A stretch of 64,000 nt of DNA from Anopheles merus (Eukaryota > Arthropoda > Insecta > Diptera > Culicidae): the NCBI RefSeq assembly GCF_017562075.2, contig NC_054084.1, positions 22,804,389-22,868,388 of the forward strand. Reading direction: 5' to 3'. The notes under the pieces are model-generated. The model was not told where the DNA came from and did not search any database. It worked only from the letters and a program-made list of their open reading frames with translations. The stretch's first letter is position 1. Each line of letters begins with the position of its first letter. Of the stretch, positions 39,498 to 53,180 are shown piece by piece. The position numbers and the translations under genes are program-made.

Positions 39498-40254
39498 CAG
39501 TGATGTCAAACTTGTTTTGGGTCGCGGGCCGCAGTCAAGCGGGGGGAAGGGCTTTCGATCTGCTAAAATACTTAAAGACTTCGTTGGATGGGATGGAGGT
39601 GGATAATACTTTCGATCTGGGAAAATACTTAAAGACTTATTCTTGGACCTAGGTTCTTATCTACTTTTTTTCATAGTCTCCAAAAGGCCTTTCTACACAT
39701 CAATACATCTTTCATTGTCTAGAAATAATGGAACATGGAAATAACATTATGATAATAAAAGCAGTTCATCAAATTTACTCATGATAACTCAAAATTTTAG
39801 CATTACATCGGCAAATGTTAGCTTTTATTCGACCTCATACAATGCACGCCATTTTAAAGTGCTTAATTTCTTTAAATTTATGCAGAACTATAACTAAAGT
39901 GTACCCTCATCAATGAAATGAAGAAAGTGTTATTCCAATACATGGTTTCCAAACTTCCCAGAAAGCCTCCAAGTCACAAAATGGGCGAAAATGTGAAGAG
40001 AGCGACTTTAAATTGAAATCAGGAAACAACTGCTAAAACACATGCTACATGCCATCATATTCCCTCCCTAAAAATCCACAATCCCAAATTTTACGTTTCG
40101 TAAATCGAACTATAAAGACTGAATGTTGAATCGTTCTTCCTCAGTGTATAAATATTAATACACCCGTTTTTATTACCTTTTAATCTGCAACATATGTCTG
40201 CTACATTCAAATAACTGGCAAAGTTCTTCGCGGGCCGTATGTTTGACATGTCTG
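39498..40254. mobile_element. 757-bp non-autonomous hAT-like element
   Basis: Left end is CAGTGATGTCAAAC; right end in inverse complement reads CAGACATGTCAAAC (12 of 14 match). Both ends are followed by a GCGGGCC-type subterminal sequence. Flanks TTCTAAAG (39490-39497) and TTCTAAGG (40255-40262) match at 7 of 8. There is no transposase frame. Confidence 0.78.
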
Positions 40255-41805
40255 TTCTAAGGGCTGCCTGCTAGAGTGGCAATATATATTTATAATAATT
40301 CTCTTCAATTAATGAATGCTACTTTTACATCCCAAAAAACGGGCCATATTGCTGTTTAATAGCATCAAACAGCCATAATGTAAAGGATATTTCGACACGC
40401 AACAAACACGTATAGCAATAACATCAATTTATCAATCATTTATCAGCATTTAATCTGAAAGTAAACTCCGGACGACAAACCGAACGCGCGTTGCAAATGT
40501 AAATGGCTCACCCGAGCATGCTCAACAACGGTTCCCGCAATACCGCAAGGATAATTTGCCCCTATTCTAGCCGTCTAACTACATCAAGTGTCCCAAATTT
40601 GCCAATTCCAGCGCACACACAGGCACAATCGCCCACATTGCTGACGCCACCGTTTCAGCCGCTTCCGTCCGATTGCCGCTAATGGTACTGGCACTGGCAC
40701 GGCATGGTTGTCAAATTTTAATCCCTTGCCCGCCGAAAACGACCTTCCATTGGTGCAACCCGTCCATCATCAGGGCCACGATCACGGGCTCGATCAAAAT
40801 CAAACAACACATAATGCGACCACAGCTTTACGAGAATCCACCGACGAGTGCAGCGCGCACATGTAGTAAAATCTGTTCCCAACACCAACACATAGCATTC
40901 GACTGGGCGGACGGTGGAATGGAATGGGCGCCAGCACGACCATCAGTACCCGCCAAGTAGCTCGTGCTTCACGGCCCTAATGATGACCATTTTGCTGCAG
41001 CGAACTGTAAATTGACACCACCAGGGTTCGTTGCGCTGGTTACATCTTCTTCCCCCTTCTGCCATGATCTACTTCACAGTGGTGCTGATGTGCTCTTAAA
41101 TCAATTTCAATCCGCCGCATCCGACACCCGCTACCCCGCACTTTGTTGCAAATGCCCCTGGACTGCGGATCTGGACACGGACACAAACAGTTACGCATAC
41201 GATTGCTCTAGCGAAAGGATATGCAAACACCACACACACACACAGACACGATCACACATTAGGACAGACATCATCGCGAACCGGCCCACCGATCGATGCA
41301 ATGTGCGCATGGAAGTAATGGTGTCCTTTTTCGAGGCCAGAAGGGATTTCAAATGTCGGAAACCGTACACTGCCCCCAGCGCGTCACGGTCCGTGCACCA
41401 CGGACACCCGTTAGATGTCACCCATTTCCCAGGGGGGAAATAAAGATTTATGTTTCATCTATCACGTCGTCATGATTTGATTAATGCAAATTTCAGTGTC
41501 CTTGTTTGGCCCATAGTGCGGCGTGACGGCGTGTGAAAAGCTGCACCACCAATGGAACACGGCTCAAACGTACTCTCGTCACTGTGTCCAAAAAGGGCAA
41601 GCAGAGCGTAATTGTTGACTGGTTTAGAATTACCCATCGTGTGGGGAGTTTCTTTGCGGGAAAGCTCTCTCATTACAAATGAACACTGTTTTTCGTTACA
41701 TTTAACACCCCCTTCAGGTTCCAAGAAATAGAGAACTCGCTCGTGGTTTTCGTTCCGGCACATCAACAGATCAGAAATATCGTTCCACCACCGAATAGTT
41801 GCCTA

Positions 41806-41822
41806 ACACACACACACACACA
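41806..41822. repeat. (CA)n microsatellite
   Basis: This is a short CA run of about eight units. Confidence 0.85.
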
Positions 41823-41921
41823 CGGCAAGCAACGAATTTAATCACATCCTCCGTTTCGATCTATTTTCACCAGTTCTGTAGCCGAAAACATCGATCGCGC
41901 TAGCATAGCAAGGGCCAACCA

Positions 41922-41925
<4 letters not shown>

Positions 41926-41983
<58 letters not shown>
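41926..41983. repeat. (CT)n microsatellite, about 58 bp
   Basis: This is a nearly pure CT run of about 29 units inside intron 1. Confidence 0.97.
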
Positions 41984-41986
<3 letters not shown>

Positions 41987-42687
41987 TCCGCCATCGTTAT
42001 GGGGCAATAAATTTCTGTACGGTCAATTAGCAAAGTGATGAAGATATTAGCCCTGGCCGCGCCCATTACAGTAACGAGCAGGAAAACTCCGTTCATCGCG
42101 GGCAGCATCATCCCGGGCCAATGCATTTCATGCACGATGGGAGGGACTGTTGGGTGGGCTCCCCACGCTTCACTGCTCATTTTACACACACACACACACA
42201 AACACACGCTCTTCGGACTGTTGATTTCCTGATGGTTCCTGATGGGTACGGAGGGAGCTAGCAGCTTCCCCACTCGAGAGCGGCACAGCATCATTGTAAT
42301 AGCAGTGGCGTCCACCAATCGATGGGCTGTGCTTGCTGGGAAAAGTGTGCAAATTGCTTCGAAAGGTGAAACGCTCCCGAGGAGGCACTCGAATCGATGC
42401 TTTTTGGATGAGAGAGTGAGGATGGAAAAAAAAGAATGGAACTTTTTTTTGGGGCCAGTTGTGTGAGGTGCGCAAGAGGTCAGAAGCAGCTCTCTACTGT
42501 TCAAAGTGGAGCTTGCTCGATAGTTTGTAGTATGGAGCTCTTTATTGTAGTATTGTGGTATGAGAAGTCTGATAAAGTTTACTCTTTTTATCAACTAGGA
42601 ACTATTTTTCTGTAAATTGACTTTTTCCCAAAACGAGGGGTCCTGTAGCTGTGGACTCTCAGTGGTGCTATATAGCTCCGCACGATT

Positions 42688-42760
42688 AATGTAGCTCTCT
42701 TAGCTCAATGTAGCTCAATGTACCGCTTTAAGCTCAATCGAGCTCTGTAAACTCTAATTA
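42688..42760 (+). repeat. Short 10-bp array, unit AGCTCAATGT
   Basis: Five or six imperfect units spaced about 10 bp apart (AGCTCAATGT, AGCTCAATCG, AGCTCTGTAA). AGCTC words in the same region continue upstream to about 42500, so this may be part of an older repeat element without recognised ends. Confidence 0.5.
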
Positions 42761-43069
42761 GCACGCATCTCTGTTTATTGGAACGTGGAAGCGTCTTTAT
42801 CGTTTATTTACAAAACAGTTAAAAAAATTTTAAATGTTCGAATAAAATACAGCTGTGAAAAATATTGATAACATTTTCATCATACGAAATTGATGCTTTC
42901 GCGGGTTTATCTCGCTGAACACCACCCCCTGCCAAGGCATGAACGAGTCATTCGCAAGGGTGTAAAATTTAATCAACATTCTAACCACCACCCATGTTCG
43001 TATAAAAATGAGCATCTTTTTCTCCCCTTGCAGCACAAAACATGACAATAATCTCAAACATGACTTTGC

Positions 43070-43072
<3 letters not shown>

Positions 43073-43108
<36 letters not shown>
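43073..43108. repeat. (CT)n microsatellite, about 36 bp
   Basis: This is a pure CT run of about 18 units. Confidence 0.95.
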
Positions 43109-43111
<3 letters not shown>

Positions 43112-46100
43112 CAACTTCAAAATCCCTGTTGAAAAGGTCTGCCAAAATCGCTACATTATCTCCACTCACAAAGAGCTAATTATTTTGATTAGGATCATTA
43201 TATACTTCCCCATTTGCTGCTCCCACTAGCAGCCAACACAACCAAACAACGGCAGCCGCCGCCTCCCGTGTGAGGTCGAGGCCACGGTCATAATAAATAT
43301 TCCATGAAATATAGGTACGATCTTGGGTTTTACGAGCGCAATTTCGCTCTTCTTTGCAGGCTGAAGTGTCTGATTTCATGCGCACCGGGCGCACAACTTA
43401 CCGGGCCCGGGGCCCTTGGCCCGTTCTGCCGTACAGTTTTAGAACGCATAAGCGCTTGGCACGGCGGGCGGATGCGTGTCACCGCGGTTTCTTTCGCCCG
43501 AGCGATGATGGAAATCATTTTCTGTAGCAAGGCGCAAAAAAAAACCCCAAACCTTCCTGCTTCGTTTTTTAACCACCACTACACACATCCACTTGCCATT
43601 GAGCCCCCGCCAGGGGCATATCTGACTCCTGTTGCTGGGTGGCGGTTGAGAGCGCTGAGTGATTTGCTGCTAGATGGCAAAGTGTTATCTGCCATTCTGA
43701 CACAAAGTACAGATTTCACGCGTAATAAAAAACGAAAGCCATTTATTTACGGTGAAATTTTTTACGACTTTTCATGCGGGCGGTAGTGGATCGCTTTCCA
43801 AAGCAAGCAAGTGCACAAGTGGTGCTAGAACCGTGCCGAGAAACATGGCGCGGAAGTAAGGCAATCTGCTTGTACTATGGGAGCTTTGGGAGCTTAAAAG
43901 ATGGATTTTCTCATCTAAAAACAATAAAACAGAAAAATTCCCAATCTTCCAATTTGAATTTGCAGAGCGTCGAATGTTTAACGAATGTGCTAGTGGCTTT
44001 CATTAAACTAGTTTTATTCCAGATAATAGTACAATTTTGGGAAACTGAACAACATTCCTAACCACTGATATGTGTTCCTTAGCTTATCATCCTAATTTTA
44101 CAGGCCCGAAAAACGCTCCACTCAAAGCATCCATGCCATCCATTTGAAGCCCCATTTCAAAGCACCAGCCCCGTGGCAAAGGATCCGCTGCACGAAACGA
44201 AACCGACTGGAAACATCTGGAGATTGATGTGTTTCTAAAAGCGTCATTCACCACAAAAACACCCTAAAACAACTTCATCGACAGCCGAAAAAATGACACA
44301 TTTTGGTGAAAAAGCTCGTACCATGCCGGAGAACAGCGGAGACCGCGGTGGGCAATATCGGCTAACAAGTGGTTTTCGCAGACAGACGCTTTTTCTAACG
44401 GGCCTACGTCTCGAACGGCAACAAGAAAACCCAACAAGAAGCCGCTTACTGGGAGGGAACATACAATTTGTGAAAAATCGACGCCCATAGCTCACTCAGT
44501 GGCAGGCCGGCACTCGTTCAACCGTGACATCGATAGCGCTCGCGCTCCGAAGCAAACGCTTGTGTACAATCGCTGGGTTCGCAAATTTCCCACCACAGCA
44601 TCAAGATGCTTGCGTTGAACAAGTTTTTGCGGTAATACAACCCGTTCCACCTCGCCCACACCACCGTTGACATTGCGGTGCTCATTGCAGGGGGGCCGGC
44701 AGGGGGTTGCCCGCGAACCGGTGGCTCGTAAATCTCGTTAGCCCTAAAATTGGTTTTGATATTCCGCAAATAGTTCTTTTCGTCGGAGAAAATTTACATA
44801 ATTAAATCCGCGAGCGCGCGCGCGATGATGGTTATTCACTGTTTTGCACTTGCCAGCGTTGATACTCACGCCCAAATAAATCACGACCACCGTGGAAAGC
44901 TGATGAGATCATGGTGCTTTTCGGTGGTGGAAGAGAAAAGGTGCGCAAAGTTTACACTGTGTCATTCGAACCTTTGTAAATTAAGGGAAGCACCTGGAGA
45001 AGGAAGCGCGGATTCTTTTGCAGTCTCATTATTTCTGTGCCAAGCTTCTGGCGGCCGGGTATCGCAATAACAAGCGGAGCGTTCTCGCAAAACCGTTTCA
45101 TCCGACCCGGGGGAGCCGAGAATCAGCGAGCTAGAAATAAATAATTAAAACATTAAGAGCTAACGATGGTTTTGGAATTTTACCTTTAGAATGGCATTTT
45201 TCACGGCACACGGTGACGGGTCGTGATGGTGAAAACAGGAAACGGAGAAGAACGGACAAAACAAGATTGTAAGTTTCCCCGATTTGACCATCAATTGAGG
45301 TGCGAGGAACGGTTTTAACGATGTCCCGGAAGCGGTTCAGATGAAATGAAAGCGTCCACGTGTATTTTTAAAATATTGCCACAGTGTTCACAGGGTAGTG
45401 ATTTTTTGTGAAATAAAGCGGTAAAAGTTAGGAAAATTCTTTTGAGTATTTAAAATTAAATTAGTCAATACCACAAGAACAAGTGATAAAAATAAAATAA
45501 ATTTATTTGAATTTAAATAATTGTAATAAAAATAATTTTAGGCATTACATTCTCTTTGAGTATGAATTTCCAGTACGATGAATTCGCACAAAGAATTCAA
45601 TTCCATTAGAAAAAAAACTTTTGGGAGTATTTTGCTGCAAAACTTTTTTATTATAAAAATAAAAAAAATAATTAGTAAGTTTCATGTAAATTTCACGAAT
45701 TTTCGTAAATTCCGGTAAGTTTTGTAAAAGAAGAATTAATTATGTAAATTTCTCGTTCTTCATCAAAGCGTGTAGCAGCCAATTAAAAAGCAATAAAAAT
45801 ATTCATATTGCATACATTCAGGCGCTTACAAAATTCCTTTGCTTGCTTGCCAGCTGTTTGCTTTACTGGGCACATTTTGGTCGTTTATTTGACTTTAAAA
45901 AGAATGAAACTGCTTTTTTTTGCAAACCAAAGTTACCACCCCTCCGAATCGAACCTCTCCGCATGCAGCCCCATCCCAAAATAGTTCGATCCATCCAGTA
46001 GGTCACATTCCGTTTTGCGGTTGGTGCATCACGTGCTGTGAATACCAAATGACGGACGGAATAGTTTAACACTTCCGCGGGAGAGAAAATCACGCTGTAA

Positions 46101-49100
46101 GCTTGATATTTGAAAAATGTCAAACATTCCGATTGGTTTTATTTGCTTTTGCAGAATAAAGTGTGGATGCAGCAAGCAAATTATTCGATGTAATTCCACA
46201 CTCACCGACCGTAATTGATATTCCGGACACAAAATTCCATTACACATACTGCTTTAATTTGGTTGAAAAATCGAACACAACGCATATTTACGCTCTAAAC
46301 ATCTTCAAACCAAAAGTAAAGCTCTAGCACCAACCACATCGCCCTGATTGCTTTGCATACATTTGTTGCATTTTGCTGTTTCTTGCTTGCAAATTGATTT
46401 TAAACCATCACATTGTCCAGTTTCTTCAACCGAAAGGAGCAAAGTAAGAAAAAAAGCAACTCGAGCCAACCCACGCCACGTTTCTTCGAAAAAAATAAAA
46501 TCAATCAACAGCAATAGAACAGAAACCCCGCAGAACGATCTGAATCGTGCACGATGCATTGCAAAGAGCATTGTGAACGTGTCCGTGTCCAACACGCCCC
46601 GCCTTGCCCACGAGCTCGAAGCAGCTCTACGAAGACTTTAAAGACCTAAACCGCTCAACCGCATTGGTTTTGCGGGTGGCAGCATGAATGCACTACGGTG
46701 CATGATGTGACGGTCCCGGGCCCCGGAACCGATGCTTCATACGGCACGCAATTGTTAGGGTCACAGTTAGAACGAAGTGTGTGCAATTTTTGCTTCTCCT
46801 ATCATTCCCATTCACACTATCTGCTGCGCTGCTTTTTTTAACCAACCTTGTCCGAGGGCACACTGCTGCAAAAACTGACGCTTCATTGTGATGGAAACGT
46901 ATTGCAATCGTACGTCGGTGTATTTTCCACTCCCCCTCTTTTTGTCGAACCAAACCCGTTGTAGATGCAGTGAAGGCTGTACGCATTCGCCCTCGTGCCA
47001 AGTTTTCAATTAATTGGATCGTTTTTATGTTTTGTTTTGGTCGTCTTTAACGCAGGCCGTAGGTTTTTGTGTTAGAATTTGTGTACGGTCAAATCAGCAA
47101 TTGCATTGAAGGGTTGCCACGCACCGGCAAATACTGATTGAACTGTCAGTGATGCACAGTATTGTCTGACGAGAGCAAAATTCTGCAAATTGATTGTTGT
47201 TGGTGGTTTTGCATTGAAACTAAAGTATTTACAACAACGAAAACAAAAAAGGATATATTTGATTTTTCAAACATGATTCGCAGCTTCACAAGACAGTTGT
47301 CAAAAACTAAGAATTGTTTTTAAACTAATTTTTATTAGAATCAGAACTAGAAAACGACAAATAAGATCCTAAAAATTCCTAAAATGTATTATATAAAAAT
47401 ATCCCTCTCCTAAGCTTTTTAGTTCGATCAATTTCTTCCCATCCCATCAGCTCTCTCGGACGCAAAACAACGCCCTTTAAACACCCAACAAATTCCGAAA
47501 ACAACGCTGTCCCATGAATTGGTTGTAAGCAATCTGAAATCCACTTTAGTGAGAAAATAATTTAAAAATTACCAATTTCGGTAATTCACTCGAACCACAG
47601 CGATAGCAACACAACGACGGTGTTGGCAGTCACTCCACCGCAACAGTGTCAGTGGCCGAAAACGATTGTGAACATTACTTGCACAAGTTTCCGCCGCCAC
47701 GTGTGTTCGTTCTTCTTTTTTTTTTGGCAAATATTTCCGCTTTGAAATATACTTGCTGCGTTTTTCTTCTCCTCTTGGTTTCCTTCTTCTCAACTAGAAC
47801 CAGCAGGACACTTTTGCACACAATTCCGTGCTTCCCACCGTACACCGCGCGGAAAAGCTATGAAGGAAAATCCATCCATCCAGTCCAATCCGACCATCCG
47901 GCACACGCCCGCAGCCCGTGGTGTAAAAGTTTCCCGCGAAATAGCTTTACACTTTCCAAAGTGTCAATAAAATTTATATTCCACATCCCATTTCCTTCAC
48001 CACGGCCATCCAGAACCATTTGCCGCCAACCAGCGCTGGGGCGAGATTGCAAAATTCGAAAGATGGTAGAATCGGAAAGAAGCTACAGCAACAGCAACAA
48101 AAAACAATCCTACCTAAACGGGCAACCATCCTCATCGAAGGACACGCGAATCATTTGTTGTAGGAAAAGAACGAAACGACGGACGGTAGAAACCAACGAG
48201 CAAAAGCGAAAGTAAAAGCGTTGATTTCTTAGCCAAAGTTTGACTTGTTCTGGAGCGACCAGCGATGCAGCCATCCCGGGCTGCTGACGAAGAGTGCTTT
48301 TTCCAACCAGTGCGCCATCCCGAATCCGCTTCGGAGTGCAGTGGTCTGTAACGATTATGAATAATTTAGGATGAAAAGTTCTGTTCGGTGGCGCTTTGCT
48401 TTTGCGCTGCTTTCTTGTGTGCTGCGTCTTTAGTTTCCGTCACACTGTCTCTGCACTCTGTCTGGAGACGATCGTACAGCAGCGGTGATGGAAGAGAGCC
48501 TCGCGTTATTCAACCAGTACAGCGCTGTAACGACAGTACCCCTATCCCTGGTCCGATGTCGTTCAACATCGCCGCCACCGCCACCGTTCGCAGTCATAAA
48601 TCTAGATTAAATTGATAAGTATTTTGATCGGTGAAGTAATAAATCAATCATCGGTCGGTTGGAGGAAACTTGCCGTGGCCGAACCAACCGATCATCCACC
48701 GCGACAGCGTTGTTAAACTAGCACTACCAGTGGAAGTATCGGAAATGCAATAACAGAAAAGAAAGAGAGAGAGAGAGGGGAGGAAAGAAAAAATCCGAAC
48801 AGTGATCGATGCAGCGGATGAGTTCAAATGCAATGTGATTGGATTGAGCACTTAAATTGCTGTCATCGATCATCCGCCAGGTACGGTGCGAAAGCCGCGT
48901 GTGGAACGCCGCCTGCAAGCGTTCTGATTGCGGCTGGAGAGTGCAAATTACCGCCCCGTGATGGAGACTAAGCGCACGTCAATCGAGGCGGTGAGCAATG
49001 CGCACCCATAAGCACACATTAATACGCTGGAGGGCTGTGTTTGTGCGCCACGCACAGTGCACCCCTTTGATGATGCTAATTGCTTTACATGCAGTACATG

Positions 49101-49891
49101 GTTTATTAATGGTAAAACGGAATTGAAGCAAACGGTGAATGGATTCAGTGCCGTTTAGTTGATTAACGATTGGTTACACATGTTGCGTATGTTGTAAAGC
49201 TTAATTAGAATGACTTTTTTTTAATACACACACACTGAAAAGCTTACAGATGTAGCATATTAGGTTGTTTTTTGTGGTAGTATATCGAAGCAGTTCGTTA
49301 TTGTTCGCTCAACTAGTCTATAGACATTTCACACAGGAAAAAACCTTGGTTTCGTAATAAAAAATGGGCTTACAATCTGGCAACAAAACTTTGTAAGACA
49401 AATTAAATAAATAATCGGTATGTTTTTTAAACAGAAAAACTATAATCGTTCCCGTTGTTTATTAATAGGATTATAGACACTTGAACACCACGATGGTGAG
49501 CTAAACTAGCTGTTCTGCGTGAGCGTGAAACTGTCTGATCTCGGATGTGATCCAGAAATTCTGACATCAATAATACTCCATTTGCATTGAACCTTAGCAG
49601 TATGACTTGACATAAGTGGAATGAATTTTAAACTTGTTACTTGTGGCCATTATAATTACTATCTTAAAACTAGCACATTTAATCTAAACGATATTGAGGT
49701 TTAACTTTCAGCATTAACGACTAACTAAAAACTAAAATTAGTTGTATTCTCTGAAATTTAATTGATAAATTATTATATTCCTGTTAATCCAGGCTTGAAA
49801 TGATGGTAGAAATCGGGATGAGGTAACCTCAAATAGTAAAAAAGTTTCAAAAGGATATGATTACCTTACAATTATAACCTGACTTTTTTAA

Positions 49892-50170
49892 CTTACTTAC
49901 TTATCCGGCACTACAACCGCTTTGCGGTCTTGGCCTGCCTCAGGAGTGTCCGAAACCGCTCACGGTCTCGCGCCTTCGTCTGCCAGTCCGTTATCCCGGC
50001 CTTAATGGCGGACGCCTCCACGCCATCTTGCCACCTCAATTTGGGCCTACCACGCCTCCTCTGTCCTTGTGGACGGCCTAAAAAGACTTTACGGGCTGGG
50101 TCGTCCGTTTCCATGCGTATAACATGGCCAGCCCACCGGAGCCTGGCGAGCTTTATACGCTGTACGACAG
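49892..50170 (-). mobile_element. 5'-truncated RTE-like LINE, 3' end
   Basis: The minus strand carries the C-terminus of a non-LTR retrotransposon reverse transcriptase. Typical motifs are RLRWAGHVIRM, GRPQGQRRRGRPKLRW and ARDRERFRTLLRQAK, followed by a stop at 49911 and a 3' tail of AAGTAAGTAAG repeats. The insertion is flanked by perfect 12-bp copies of TGACTTTTTTAA (49880-49891 and 50171-50182). The frame is still open over its full remaining length, suggesting a fairly recent insertion. The family (RTE or a related clade) is inferred from these motifs and the short tandem tail. Confidence 0.88.
49911..50170 (-). pseudogene. Reverse transcriptase C-terminal fragment
   Basis: This is about 86 residues of the extreme C-terminus of a LINE polyprotein, after the polymerase catalytic motifs. 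No endonuclease or FADD-type catalytic motif is present, so it is inactive. The open frame extends a few residues beyond the element into flanking DNA. Confidence 0.85.
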
Positions 50171-50182
50171 TGACTTTTTTAA

Positions 50183-53014
50183 ACTTAATCAAATTAACAG
50201 CTAATGGCACCTTTTGGAATAATTAAGATACATCGTTAAATGTTGCAATATTTTTCGCGTAATCAATGATAAGTTCTTTAATATAAATCGTTTTTGAGCC
50301 CACATAAACAATGGTAAGCTGCTTTTGAACAGTGTTCAGGTATAAGTATAAAATCAATTAAAATTATAAAATCAATTAAAAATGAATAAATAAAAAAGTT
50401 GAGATTTGACGTTCAACCGAAATACTGATGCCTATCAGAATTTTCGTGCAATTTTAACTAAGCAAGTGAAACCCCCAAGTAGATCCGTTAGCTGTATGGA
50501 GTTTAATCTTCTGTTTGGGGAGTTCTTTTATTTTTACTTTTTACCAAAAATGCATCCCTATAACTTTAAGATTATTGGTTGAACATTAAATCAGTGCTAT
50601 ATTAATTAAAATGAAATTCCAAACAACTAAATTTCACCTAAATGAACATCTAACAAAACGAACTCGGGCAATATAAACTTACGTTAATCTTGGAGAATAC
50701 ATATGTTTAGTTGCGATTGAACAATGTTCAGAAAGATGTCAGAATTTCAGTTGATCGTCAAATATTTACTTAAAGTTAAACAATGTTCAAACGTTTCTTA
50801 ACTTTGTTTACTTAGGCTTCAAGACGGAGTTAGTTAGTTAAATGCATATAATATTTCCTTCGATTTGCAAAAACACACTCTTAAAATATCATCGATTTCA
50901 TTTACCAAAGATATGAGACATGTGAGAAACATCACTTTAAAGTAGGTATAATTTTTCTATTTATTATATTTGATAACTTTATGAGGGCTCTGACAACAAA
51001 GAAAGACATTCTATACCAACAAACATCCTATTCCCGCAGCACAGCTACCAGAGTTTATTTGGAAGCTATGAAAGTTTTTATTTTAATATGCAACAGTCTG
51101 CGTTTCAAATTTCATTTTATTTTCTAAAAGTGTGTTGATAAAGCTTCCTGCTATGAATTTGAATAGTAAACCATCTTCTAGCAGCTGTCCGTGAGCAAAT
51201 CAAGGTGATTGTTACGTTTCATTTTCCCTACTAGTTTCAATCAAGTCGCTTCTCCAGCACACCGGTCAAACTTTTACGATCGACAGCATCTGTTTCGAGC
51301 ACTGTCAATTTAGTCCGGATTTTGCACCACAACCAAGCAGCGCTCCGGACGCATGTGCATGTGCGTCGCATGTGGGAACGTACCGAACACGTCACAGATA
51401 ACTCCACCGTCCCGCGCAAAACCCAACGACCAACGGTGGCAGTGGCGAATGAAGGACTGCAAAATGAACAGTGAGACAACACACACACACACTAAAAAAC
51501 GAGCACAGAAAACGCTGGTGGAGAAAGTTTTGGCACGTACGTTTTCCTTCCTTCACGTAGAATTTCCCATTACCACCCCCGTACGCTGGCCGTACTACCA
51601 CCGACCATCGCTGTCCGCCGGCAGAGGCTTAGCGGTCAGACGATTTATCTCACGGTATTTGGACCAACTGGCGATGGCTGGCTGGGAAGGCTATTAGAAA
51701 CTGTTCCGGCATCTTCAGCATTCGCTTGAACCGCATAGAGCGCCCCGTTGAAAGGAGGTCCCGCTTTTCACTGCCACGGTCAGTTCGAGGTTCGAGCTGA
51801 CCGAATTACCTTTGCGGCGGCAACGGTAGCCGCGGTGGAGGGTTTGCCATCGGTGTGACCGAAGCAGGCCAAACTAACCCGCTTCGCATTAGGTCAGGTC
51901 AATTATCTAATAAACTTAATTATGTAAATTTGCCCACTCCAGCATCCATCCAGTCCGTCCGTCCAGCGCCGTCCGGCCGAATGCATCAATCTGGCACACT
52001 GGTTTGCGTTTGCAACACTTTCTATCTCCCGCACACGATGGTCACTCCAGAATGGGCATCGGTTCGGTTCGGATCATGGGGTTTTTTTTGTGTCCGTTCA
52101 CTCCCTCTTATCCGATTTTCTACCCAAAATGTTGGTGTGTCATCAAAATTTCTCTTTTTTTTGCCCACCCCTTATCTACGCATAGCGCACTTCCGTATCA
52201 TCGATTGTAGCCTCAGATGCGGCGGGGGAGATCTATTAGCCGCCAGGCATTCAGCAATGTTGCGTTACTTTCCATCCATCCACACCAACATTCGATCTGG
52301 CTTTAGTTTTTTGTGCACGTTCCGGCACACTCAATCGATGGCCCGGGTGTGGTGATCACTTAGCTATGGCCATCCCCATCTATCAAACAATCGGGTACGG
52401 ATTTCGGATTTCCGTAGAGAGCCATAGTGGATGGAAAAAGAAAGCTTCTTCTAATTTTAAACCCCTCTGCCCACCGTAGCTTGGCTTGGCGCAGTGGCAG
52501 TTTTCCGGAAATCTCCGGATCAGCATTCCCACTATTTTTTTGTCGGAATCCTACCGAGCGGGTAATCCGATTTTCCGATCGCGCTCATCGCTAACTTTCA
52601 TCGTCCCGGAGCGTGATACGATCAAGATGTTGATCTACGGACGGTGCCGGCGTTCCGATGAAAAACGTTTCATCAAATTGATTTTCCTTTATGCCGTGGT
52701 GTGAAGCGGCACTGTGTTTAGTTTTGGGTTTATGTGTTTTTTATATGATTCATTCTATGTTTTTTCTTCTTTTATTGATGATTTAAATATATTTGTTGAG
52801 CCTTTAAGAGAATGAACTGCAAATTTCAATGAAACAATGAAGGGAATGGAATGAAACTACTTTAGATCTAACATTAATCGCTTTTCTCATGTCATTCATC
52901 AATTTCGAATGCGAGTTAAATGATGTTTCAGGTATTCTACATCCGATCATATAGTTTATCAAAAGAAAAGATTGAAGAATCACTCCAATTCAAAATCATG
53001 TACGAATTATACAT
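50183..53014. other. Intron 1: no gene seen
   Basis: AT-rich to about 51.2 kb, then GC-richer to 52.7 kb. No coding region is supported; overlapping frames near 51.2-52.4 kb lack protein-like character. Confidence 0.55.
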
Positions 53015-53016
53015 TA

Positions 53017-53178
53017 CACTGTTTTCCTGCTCAGTTTCTAATGTGAACGGCATTATTCAACAATCTCAAAAGGTTTTCTTCAACAGCCAAGCTGCCACAT
53101 TTAATGACAGCTGTTGAAAAACATTTTGGAAGTTTTGAATAATGCTGTTCACATTGAAAACTGAGCCGGAAAACAGTG
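53017..53178. mobile_element. 162-bp hairpin MITE flanked by TA
   Basis: The element is almost entirely palindromic. It begins CACTGTTTTCCTGCTCAG and ends with the inverse complement of CACTGTTTTCCGGCTCAG. The arms continue to match for about 75 bp (AATGTGAAC, GCATTATTCAA, TTCAACAGC). It is flanked by TA on both sides (53015-53016 and 53179-53180), as for Tc1/mariner-type insertions. If transcribed with intron 1 it would fold into a long hairpin. Confidence 0.8.
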
Positions 53179-53180
53179 TA

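Larger units (their letters stand above)
40263..49879. other. Intron 1: no gene seen
   Basis: No supported gene. It holds several microsatellites and a short 10-bp-periodic AGCTCAATGT array near 42.7 kb. Long open frames (250 codons, minus, 41842-42594; 189 codons, plus, 47646-48215) cross simple repeats or have random composition. Confidence 0.55.

Noticed and set aside
41842..42594. 250-codon minus-strand frame
   Set aside because: Much of its length is an Arg-Glu run produced by the (CT)n microsatellite.
45930..45975. Possible tRNA T-arm (GGTTCGATTC on the minus strand)
   Set aside because: The flanking bases do not pair as a T-stem, and no matching acceptor or anticodon arm is visible.
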